Source: Bradyrhizobium erythrophlei (GTDB lineage Bacteria; Pseudomonadota; Alphaproteobacteria; Rhizobiales; Xanthobacteraceae). Taken from it: a DNA stretch of 64,000 bases. Of the stretch, positions 34,078 through 42,045 are shown in pieces; within the stretch, counting starts at the first letter, position 1, and every line of letters begins with the position of its first letter. Where the stretch lies: the NCBI RefSeq assembly GCF_900142985.1, contig NZ_LT670849.1:5844501-5908500 (forward strand), written 5' to 3'. The position numbers and the translations under genes were made by a program. Below the pieces are notes generated by a model. It did no database searches. It saw only the letters and a list, made by a program, of their open reading frames with translations, and had not been told where the DNA came from.

Positions 34078-35566
34078 AGCGCGAAGATGGCGTCTCGCCG
34101 CGGGAGCACAGATAATCTCGAACGGCGATTTGTCCAAAGAAATTTGCATGCCCTTGGGCATTCCCATGATGCAGATCGTCGGTGATCGACGGATCCGCGC
34201 CTCGTTCGATGAGTAGCTGCACCATCGAAACGTGCCCGTTCTGCGACGCCATGTGCAGCGCGGTGACGCCCTGGCCATGATTGGGTCCGCCGAATGTGGC
34301 ATTATGATCGACCATTGCGCCGTGATCAATCAGCCACATCGCTGTTTCTACGCGGTTGCACCAGGCGGCCCAGATGAGCGGAGTTCCTCGATAGGGATTG
34401 GCATCCAGGCGCGCTCCGGCCCTGAGAAGCCGGGGAAGAACCTCCGTGCGACCGCTCTTGCAGGCCCAAACCAGTGCCTCGTCCAAGATCTCTTGCGGAT
34501 CGGTGGAGGGTTGCCAATCCGGGAACCCACTATGCGGCCGGTAAAATCCCCGTGCCGCACAGGCCTCGAATGTCAGCGTCGTCTCTCCGCTGAAGCAACG
34601 CTCCATCGAGTCTTTGCTGCCCAGTCCCGCACAAGCCCTGAGGTTTCCTGGCGCTACGGAGCGGCGACCAAGCAAAACGCTTACCTCTCGTTTTCCCCAG
34701 AATAAGGCGAAGATTAGAGGGGTTCCGCCCGAGCCATGCGCCTCTGAATCCGGATCCGCTCCTTTTTGGATCAATGCAGCGGCGATGGCACATTGGTTGG
34801 AGTAGCCCGCTTGGTGCAGCGGCGTCGCGCCGCGGTCATTTCCGTCGTTCACATCGGCGCCGGCGGCAAGCAGAGATTCAACTAGCGCCAACCCCACATC
34901 AGGTTTCGCATGGGCGGCGATGCTTACCGCCAGATTCAAGAGCGTATTCCCATTCGTGCCACGGTCTCGTGCGAGCCGTGGGTTGCCTGTCAGTAAGCTT
35001 TTCAGTGCCGCCATATCACCGGCCTTCAGAGCCTCGAAGGCCGCGAGAAAGGGTTCGCTCGCCTCTGCGCTTGAGTCCGATGCTAGCAAGTTCACCCGGC
35101 GCGCCAGGTCGTCCCAGGAGTTGAAGCCATGCTCCCGCGCATAGACAAGTTGGGCATCTGCTTCCGTAAACGGCGCTTGACGAATTTCTTCATCTGAGCA
35201 GCCGTCAAAGCGCGGATGCCATTCGCGAATCTGTTCCAGCGCGGCCGGACCTGCTGAACTCCGAGTTTGTAAAAGGCCGTGAACCCGATCGGAGATCCAC
35301 TTCATGTCGGCAACAAAGAGGCGTGTGTGACGCGCGTGGGGAGAAGGCTCTGCATAGGCCTTCAGTTTTGTCCAACTTGCGAATCCCTGCTCCCTCGCAA
35401 TGACGAACTGAGCATCATGCAAGGCTATTTCCCGCTGCGCGGTTGTATCCGCCACCTCGACCCAGCGGAGATGCTGATCTCGCAACCGGGCAAGCGCGTC
35501 AGCGCTTCCAGCCCGGATTGCGCGCAAGAGTTCGCGGGCTTGTTTCTTTTGCTGTTCTAGATTCAT
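34028..35566 (-). CDS. Ankyrin-repeat protein, stop codon displaced by IS481
   Basis: About 512 residues from ATG 35566 (AAGGAGG six bases upstream): an N-terminal helical region, then several ankyrin repeats, for example GATPLHQAGYSNQCAIAAAL and GVTALHMASQNGHVSMVQLL. No catalytic domain is seen, so it is probably a protein-binding scaffold. The insertion sits at its 3' end. Removing the element gives TCT AGC TGA, so the protein originally ended PSSRSS. The present frame continues into the element for 14 residues (CGASRGCPRLDRVC). It is now convergent with, and overlaps, the transposase gene. Confidence 0.8.
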   Translation of the reverse strand: MNLEQQKKQARELLRAIRAGSADALARLRDQHLRWVEVADTTAQREIALHDAQFVIAREQGFASWTKLKAYAEPSPHARHTRLFVADMKWISDRVHGLLQTRSSAGPAALEQIREWHPRFDGCSDEEIRQAPFTEADAQLVYAREHGFNSWDDLARRVNLLASDSSAEASEPFLAAFEALKAGDMAALKSLLTGNPRLARDRGTNGNTLLNLAVSIAAHAKPDVGLALVESLLAAGADVNDGNDRGATPLHQAGYSNQCAIAAALIQKGADPDSEAHGSGGTPLIFALFWGKREVSVLLGRRSVAPGNLRACAGLGSKDSMERCFSGETTLTFEACAARGFYRPHSGFPDWQPSTDPQEILDEALVWACKSGRTEVLPRLLRAGARLDANPYRGTPLIWAAWCNRVETAMWLIDHGAMVDHNATFGGPNHGQGVTALHMASQNGHVSMVQLLIERGADPSITDDLHHGNAQGHANFFGQIAVRDYLCSRGETPSSRSSCGASRGCPRLDRVC

Positions 35567-35793
35567 GATTGCCTCCTTCATGTGCCTGGTCCGCATGACA
35601 GGCGAAAGAGGGGCATCAACAAAGTGAGCCTCGCAGATATAGGCAGGTGGGCGCAGCCCTTTCCGCGGACAGGACGCGCCCTGCACACGTCTTGCGTCAG
35701 GCTACCAAGAACCTATGGCCTTTGCCTAGTCGCACGATCAATTCATCACGCCTAAAGGTCCGTTTCGCAGGCCGCAGAAGTCTGCTCTTGGCA

Positions 35794-36011
35794 GATAGTG
35801 TTGCAAAAGTCGAAAGTTGCAGCGGTCCAAATTTTTGGCGAAAACCTGAAGCGCAAAGAGGTCGATGATTCGCATAGTCTCAGTCGCGCTGCCGAAGTCG
35901 CCGACGAATTTGTCGCAAGGCGACGAGGTCCCTCAGATCATTACACGAATAACGCGCCAGCGGCCCTGAGAAATTTTGCATTTCCTGCAAAACGACTTTT
36001 GCAACACTATC
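35794..36011 (+). mobile_element. MITE-like element, 218 bp, with 19-bp perfect terminal inverted repeats
   Basis: The left end is GATAGTGTTGCAAAAGTCG and the right end is its exact reverse complement (35993-36011). Both ends are flanked by GGCA (35790-35793, 36012-36015), a likely 4-bp target duplication. No transposase is encoded. The TGTTGCAAAAGT core resembles IS6-family terminal repeats from memory. A 27-base internal segment recurs at 41880. Confidence 0.75.
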
Positions 36012-36044
36012 GGCACTTTTGAGACATGCCGACCGCTGCTTCCG

Positions 36045-36118
36045 ATGTCTGTTTATAGGGGAAGACCGGAAGTGTCCGGCGCACCGTCAGGGCGACGCGA
36101 TTGACCCATAGCTGCCAT
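36045..36118 (+). repeat. Dispersed 75-bp repeat, copy 5
   Basis: Starts ATGTCTGTTTATAGGGG, contains CGGAAGT and ends TTGACCCATAGCTGCCAT; the right end is more diverged. It lies just right of the MITE-like element in a gene-free stretch (35567-36557). Confidence 0.5.
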
Positions 36119-36557
36119 TCCATTGCACCTGAGGCTACCGGCCGTTAATCGACAAGTGGCGTGCTCTCGACCGCGACGAGCGGCGCATGCTGATCCATCG
36201 AGAAATCTTCTCTCGCTTAGAAGGCCGAGCGCCGCTTGGCACGGTGCCGGTTCTAGGGCCCTCCGTCTCCTCGTTAGGGTAAAGCGGATTTACGGGCGAC
36301 ATCGCGGAACGACGCTACGGACCAGCCGCCTTCGCGCGAGGTCTTTTTTCCCGATCGGATGCACGAACGGCAATGCCCACAACACAGACATAACGGCTAG
36401 TCACTCTCTTGCGTCAGCGCTGCTGTCATATTCGATCGCGCAACCTGAGCGCTCAGGCAAGCGCTTCACAATTAGTTCAAAAAAAACTAGTCTACCGCTC
36501 TTTTCGAAGTTTCAAATTTGATTGGAGCGTGTTCGATACTGCGTAAGGAGATTCCAA

Positions 36558-38078
36558 ATGCCAAACGGAAAGCTGAAAAGAGCAATTACGCTTGGTGGTG
36601 GTGGGCCGGCAGCGGGTCTGCATATCGGAGTTCTGGAGGCCCTTGCCGAGCATCCAGAGATAGAGTTTGACGTTTGGGCCTTGTCTTGTATCGGCGCCTG
36701 GGTGGGTATCGTCTACAACCAGATCGATCAGGAAAAATTCAAAACCGCCCGGGACAGAGCCGAACAAACGGCGCAGTTCTTTAGGGATGGTGTATTTCGT
36801 GACGACGAAAGCTACGAGCGCTTCCCCATCAATACCGTATTCGGGGCGGATTGGGGCAATGTGCGGAAGGCTCTGAGCAAGTTCATCCGAGACCCAAACA
36901 ATTACAACGAACTCTTGTGGGATCCCTACAAGATTGCCGATTCTTTTCAGGACTCCCTTGCGATTCTGTTCGATCAGATTTCCGACAAAGACGACAAGAA
37001 GAAGTTTCAGAAACTGGACGAGGGAGACATCAACAAATGGATCCTGAACCAGTGGATGGCACCAAATCCCGTCATCCGTTATCTGACATCGATGATGTAT
37101 CTTTCCAATGTTACTGGCCTGTCGAGGATCAATTATCCGGATAGCCAGTTCATGAAGAACATCCATTTCGAAAGACTCAAGGAAAGAAATCCAGACGACA
37201 AAAAGCCTACCATCTTTCACAACGCATGGAATCTCGACGACCAAAAGCTCGCCTTGTTTTGCAACAAGGAGATGAAGGATAAAGCATACGTGGGTGGCAT
37301 CGACGCATCCACATTATGCGCCTGTTCGGCTCTACCCTTCATCGAAGAAACCGTAGAAATGAATGGCAAGACATACTGCGAAGGCGCGTTGGTTGATACG
37401 GTCAATTTCCAGAGCCTGCTTGAGGAGCACAATGATCTCGACGAGATCTGGATCAGCAGGATCGTTGATACCAAGCAGGTCCGGAAACCCGAGAACCTCC
37501 ATGATTCCCTGGCCAATCTGTGCCAACTTTTTGCCGCGAGCGTCGGCGAAGATGACGTCAAGCTGTTCAAGTACCATGTGAAGTTCGACGAACCTTGCAA
37601 ATGGAAGGGTACAGTCGTCGAGATCCATGTGCCGGCGCAGATCAATTTCAAATGGAATCACAGCAACCTTGACCACGGGCGCGCGTTGGGAAAAGCCGCA
37701 GCGAAGGAAGCAATAGCGGCGTATGAGGCGGCCCGCCCGATGTCTGCGAAAGACATCCCAACGGCACGGTTCATCAACGAGAACCCGGCGAAGGACAGAA
37801 AAGTGGTAGCTCAGCGGAACGAATATCTGAGACAAAAGGAAATAGACGAAAATCGGTTGAAGAAAGCGATTCTCAAGGCCAAGCCTGAGATGGATCCGGC
37901 ACTACTGTCGCAGAAAATGCACTGGTGGGTCGATGCGGAAGGGAAGAAAGTCGAACCGAACGATAAGGGTGACCATCCCGAGAACTCGGTTCCATATCCA
38001 GCGTTTGCCCTCGGAATTCCAGCGGTAAGTGAGTTTTACGAGAAGCTCACCCCGCGTCCCGATGTGGGCCAGCTCTAG
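36558..38078 (+). CDS. Patatin-like phospholipase-fold protein with Cys at the nucleophile position
   Basis: 506 residues from ATG 36558 (TAAGGAGATTCC upstream; the frame opens at 36522). The oxyanion loop GGGGPAAGLHIGVLEAL is intact. The nucleophile elbow, normally G-x-S-x-G, reads LSCIGAW, placing Cys (about 44) where Ser is expected. The catalytic Asp motif DG[GA] reads CEGALVD, with Glu (about 275). The C-terminal third is Lys/Glu-rich. Patatins cleave membrane lipid acyl chains; this one may use a Cys-Glu pair or have lost lipase activity. No secretion signal is visible. It is convergent with the cyclase gene. Confidence 0.78.
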   Translation: MPNGKLKRAITLGGGGPAAGLHIGVLEALAEHPEIEFDVWALSCIGAWVGIVYNQIDQEKFKTARDRAEQTAQFFRDGVFRDDESYERFPINTVFGADWGNVRKALSKFIRDPNNYNELLWDPYKIADSFQDSLAILFDQISDKDDKKKFQKLDEGDINKWILNQWMAPNPVIRYLTSMMYLSNVTGLSRINYPDSQFMKNIHFERLKERNPDDKKPTIFHNAWNLDDQKLALFCNKEMKDKAYVGGIDASTLCACSALPFIEETVEMNGKTYCEGALVDTVNFQSLLEEHNDLDEIWISRIVDTKQVRKPENLHDSLANLCQLFAASVGEDDVKLFKYHVKFDEPCKWKGTVVEIHVPAQINFKWNHSNLDHGRALGKAAAKEAIAAYEAARPMSAKDIPTARFINENPAKDRKVVAQRNEYLRQKEIDENRLKKAILKAKPEMDPALLSQKMHWWVDAEGKKVEPNDKGDHPENSVPYPAFALGIPAVSEFYEKLTPRPDVGQL

Positions 38079-38084
38079 TCGAGT

Positions 38085-41000
38085 TCACCGCAGCTGGTCG
38101 AGCACGACCTTCGCCTGCCTGATATCGTGCGTCTCAAGTCCTTCGGTGAACCACCCGTAAATGGGCACAAGCAGTTCCAGCGCATCTTCGCGTCGGCCCT
38201 GCTTCATCCATAACGCGGAAAGGTCCGTTGCCGCCCGAAGTTCAAGAGCCTTGGCGCGCTGGCTTCTTGCCGCCGCCAGGCTCTTTTGGAGCAGTTCGGC
38301 GGCGGCCTCCGGCGAACCGCGGAGGACCAAAGCGCGTGCCTTCAGTCGATACAACTCGGCCTCGAAGATCCGTTCGCCGTTGCGGCTCATCGTCGTGAAC
38401 CCCTGCTCGATCGAGGCGAGCGCAGTTTCGTATTCCTCGCAAAACAGCAACGCCGGACACAGCAGCACATACAGCGCTGTAATCCCGAGCTGGTAACCCG
38501 CGCCACGATACTCCTCCATCGCAGCCCGGATCTCCTCGACGCCGCGGGACGACGAGTCAAGCAATGTCGCGCATATACCGTGGACGGCCTGCGCCAATCC
38601 ACGCCACTGCTGGAATCCGTGCTCCTCTGATAGGCTGCGACAGCGTTCTGCATATTTTTGCGCACTCGACATCTCGCCGCGCAGGGCATGGAGAACGGAG
38701 GCATAATAGCAGGCGTATGCTTGCGAATGAGGATGACCGATCGCATCCGCACGCTCGATGGATGTATCGATACTCGAGATTGCCGAATCGAAGTAACCGA
38801 GCAGCCAGAGAATCCATGACATCAGGGCGAGATCGGCTACGCCGGCATCCTGGCCAGCCGCTCGGGCGGCCAACTTTTCATCCTCGGAACTCGCTTCGAA
38901 CTCCGCAACCGCGCGCTCGATGGCTTCACGAGCATCGGTGAGACGTCCCATGAAAAGCCGAATCATGGCCTGACCGCGGGTTGCGTTTATCAATGCCGGC
39001 CGATCGCCGCGCGTCTCGGCGAGTTGAAGCAGGATTGCAATCGTTTCCTGGGCCACCGGCAACTCACCCCGAATGACACTCGCGGTGGTCAACCAGAACA
39101 TGATTTGCAATTGCTCGGGGGGATCTCCGAGGCGGTCGCACAACTCACGCGCACGCGCAAAGGTCGCCACCGCCTTATTGGAGGCGGGCCCATGAGCGGC
39201 GATCAGGCAGGGCCCTAGCGCGACCTGGAAATCAAGCTCCAACCTATCCCGTTGTGCATCATCAGCCAGGTGGGCTGACGCCCCGATACCCCGCTCCAAA
39301 TGCACGATAGCTTCGAGGTTGGCAGAGCGCATGGCGGCTCGCTTGCCGGCTTGCAGCCAATATCCTGCCGCCTTTTGGAACAGTCCCGCCTCGGTGAAAT
39401 GATGCGCGACAGTTTCGGGCTGCGCTTCCACGATCTCGGGGAAACGCTGCTCCAAGGCTTCCCCGATCATCGCATGCAACCCTGCGCGTCGGCTCCTCAG
39501 AAGTCCCGAGTAGGCCGCATCCCGCACGAGCGCGTGTTTGAACGTGTAGACTGCCCGTGGTATTTCGCCCCGGCAAAAGATCAGCTCCGATTGAACCAGC
39601 TGCGCAAGCGCCTCCCGAAGTCGCTCTCTAGGCAATCCGGCAACGATGCTCAGCAATTCATAAGAAAACTCGCGACCCACCACAGCACCGATTTGAGCGA
39701 CCTCCCTCACCGGAGCCAGCCGGTCCAACCTCGCCACGAGAGACGCATGCAGCGTCGTCGGAATCGCCAGCTGAGGCAGAGGGCGATTGAGGATGTATTG
39801 ACCGTTCCGCTCCTCCAATAATCCGGTTTCGAGCACCGTCTTTGTCAGTTCCTCAACGAAGAGGGGCACACCATCGGTACGGATAAGAATCTGCTCCATG
39901 ACCTCCGGAGGGAGGGTCTTGCCGGCCGTCACGCGCTCGACCAGCACCGCACCGTTGCGTCGGTTTAGGCGGGTGAGCGAAACTCTCGTCACATGCGCCT
40001 GACCCGGCCAGGGCGGTATGAATTCCGGCCGCGCCGTGATCAGCACCAGCACGCGAAGCTGCGGGACTCTTTCCAATGTCAGCGTGAGCAGCTCAAGTGA
40101 TGTCGGATCTGCCCAGTGCGCATCCTCGAAGACGACGAATACTGGCTGACGGGCAGCGAGGGCCGTTAGCTGCGTCAAAAGCGCCGTAAGCGTGATCTCC
40201 TTGCGTCTTTGGGGGCTGAGCTCCGGCAGCTGGTAGCGGCCGTCGGCAGGCAGCAACAGCAGGTTCGCCAGGGGTGGCACTATCTGCTCTGCGGGAGCGC
40301 CAGATTGAACGAGCAAAGCTTTGAGCTTGGCGAATTTCGTATCTGACGAGTCGGCTCGCTCGAATCCCGCAGCCCGTTCGAGTTGGCGGATGAATGGATA
40401 GAGCGCACTACTGGTGTGATGCGCCGAACAGAAAAAATGTATCGCTATGTGCTTCCCAGTTTCCTTGAGCCGTTCTTCGAGCGCTAACGCAATATGCGAT
40501 TTTCCGATGCCAGGCTCTCCGGTCAGTACCACGGCGCTGCCCTCGCCATCTCTGGCGGTGTGCCAGCGACGTAACAAGAGATCGACCTCCTCGTCGCGTC
40601 CGATAGGAGGCGCCAATGTGCTCTTGTGCTGAGCCTCGAAGCGGCTTTCCACCCCGCTGGTGCCGAGCACTTCCCAAGCGGGTAATGGTTCGGGCCATCC
40701 TTTGAGCATGGCCGGACCAACGTTGCGATATTCGAAATTGCCTTCGGTGAGTCGGCGCGTACTCTCGCAGATTAGAACTGTGCCCGGCATGGCAAGCGTT
40801 TGCAGACGTGCGGCTAAGTTCGGCGTTTCACCAATGACCGCCTCTTCCTTTGCAGAGCCTTCACCGGTCAAATCGCCGACCACCACCGTACCGGTAGCGA
40901 TACCAACTCGGACAGTTAGCGCGGTGCCGATCTGCGTCTTGAGGTTCGCGACGGCGTTCACCGACGCCAGCCCGGCGAGTATCGCTTGCTCAGCATCATC

Positions 41001-41438
41001 TTCGTGGGCCTGAGGGAATCCAAAATAGGCGAGTACGCCGTCCCCCATGTAGCGGGCGATGACCCCCCCATTCTGGGTGATAACGTCGGCAAGACAGGCG
41101 AGATAGGTGCCGATCACCGCCCGCAGGTCTTCGGGATCGAGGCGAGCCGAAAGCGCCGAGGAGCCTACTAAATCGCAAAACATGACGGTGATCTGACGCC
41201 GCTGAGGCTCTTCGCGCGGTGCGGGCGTGGTGCCCAATTGGGCAGCCGAAAAAGCTTCCCCTTTAAGTTCACGGATCGCGCGCAAAATCTTACGTCGGTG
41301 TCCCAGCGGGACACTAAGGTCCTTAAGGTCTTGCTCGGTAAGATCGTCAAGAACCGAGAGGTCAATAGCGTTCTCGACGAATCGCGCCGCGTACTCACTC
41401 AAACCGATCGATGCTAGCCATTCCGCAATAGCTGTCAT
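38085..41438 (-). CDS. Class III adenylate/guanylate cyclase with SAM, AAA ATPase and TPR-like domains
   Basis: About 1117 residues. Order: SAM domain (about 2-60, IAEWLASIGLSEYAARFVEN), class III cyclase catalytic domain (about 80-260) with both metal Asps in FCDLVGSS (about 89) and YMGDGVLAYFG (about 133), an AAA/STAND-type ATPase with P-loop TGEPGIGKS, and a C-terminal region of TPR-like helical repeats. This architecture is common in Bradyrhizobium. It makes cAMP in response to an unknown signal sensed by the ATPase-repeat part. The frame opens at 41498; M at 41438 or 41462 are both possible starts. Confidence 0.88.
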   Translation of the reverse strand: MTAIAEWLASIGLSEYAARFVENAIDLSVLDDLTEQDLKDLSVPLGHRRKILRAIRELKGEAFSAAQLGTTPAPREEPQRRQITVMFCDLVGSSALSARLDPEDLRAVIGTYLACLADVITQNGGVIARYMGDGVLAYFGFPQAHEDDAEQAILAGLASVNAVANLKTQIGTALTVRVGIATGTVVVGDLTGEGSAKEEAVIGETPNLAARLQTLAMPGTVLICESTRRLTEGNFEYRNVGPAMLKGWPEPLPAWEVLGTSGVESRFEAQHKSTLAPPIGRDEEVDLLLRRWHTARDGEGSAVVLTGEPGIGKSHIALALEERLKETGKHIAIHFFCSAHHTSSALYPFIRQLERAAGFERADSSDTKFAKLKALLVQSGAPAEQIVPPLANLLLLPADGRYQLPELSPQRRKEITLTALLTQLTALAARQPVFVVFEDAHWADPTSLELLTLTLERVPQLRVLVLITARPEFIPPWPGQAHVTRVSLTRLNRRNGAVLVERVTAGKTLPPEVMEQILIRTDGVPLFVEELTKTVLETGLLEERNGQYILNRPLPQLAIPTTLHASLVARLDRLAPVREVAQIGAVVGREFSYELLSIVAGLPRERLREALAQLVQSELIFCRGEIPRAVYTFKHALVRDAAYSGLLRSRRAGLHAMIGEALEQRFPEIVEAQPETVAHHFTEAGLFQKAAGYWLQAGKRAAMRSANLEAIVHLERGIGASAHLADDAQRDRLELDFQVALGPCLIAAHGPASNKAVATFARARELCDRLGDPPEQLQIMFWLTTASVIRGELPVAQETIAILLQLAETRGDRPALINATRGQAMIRLFMGRLTDAREAIERAVAEFEASSEDEKLAARAAGQDAGVADLALMSWILWLLGYFDSAISSIDTSIERADAIGHPHSQAYACYYASVLHALRGEMSSAQKYAERCRSLSEEHGFQQWRGLAQAVHGICATLLDSSSRGVEEIRAAMEEYRGAGYQLGITALYVLLCPALLFCEEYETALASIEQGFTTMSRNGERIFEAELYRLKARALVLRGSPEAAAELLQKSLAAARSQRAKALELRAATDLSALWMKQGRREDALELLVPIYGWFTEGLETHDIRQAKVVLDQLR

Positions 41439-42045
41439 GGCGAACCTATGGTTCAGGCTCATGACGATACCACATTTGGACGACGTGCGAAGGCTCATCT
41501 GTCCGCAAAGCTCCGATCGACTTCGGCCTGCAGCTAGCGCCTTGGTGCGCCAAATGCATATGCCGAATGTCGAGCTGTTCTTACCTAGAGTACTGCTTCA
41601 CACGACTCCGCCCATGTGCGACGGGAACGCATCCCAACGATAGCTGGGATCACGAGCGCAAATGTAATCAGGTTCACACGGCGGTGGAGAAATGCGGATC
41701 ATGCGGGTTACACTGCCAGGCGGCCCGACAGGCGTGCCGAAGCAGATCACACTTTCATCCTTTGGTCATCCGAACGAGTACCTGCGACCAAGCCTGCTGC
41801 TTGACGGAATCCCGATAGTTGCACGCGGTACCACCGATAGCGCCGCACTCAGTAGTGCCGAGCACTGGCCCCTTGCGTGAGTCTCAGTCGCGCTACCGAA
41901 GTCGCCCCCGCCAGGCGGCATGCGATCGTTCTCTGGCTTGTCCCGAAGCCTGTTGCGGGCTAAATATCAAGCATCTGATCGGTCAGGGCGCGTCTTGACC
42001 TTAGAATGCCGGCACGCCGCTCGGTGAAAAAAGAGCGGTGTAGAT
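41439..42045 (+). other. Non-coding stretch between the cyclase and the phage-type gene
   Basis: About 600 bases without a supported gene. It contains AGTCTCAGTCGCGCTACCG (41880 onward), part of a 27-base segment that matches 26/27 with the interior of the MITE-like element at 35876-35902. A short frame at 41692-41880 (62 residues) has no recognised family. Confidence 0.45.
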
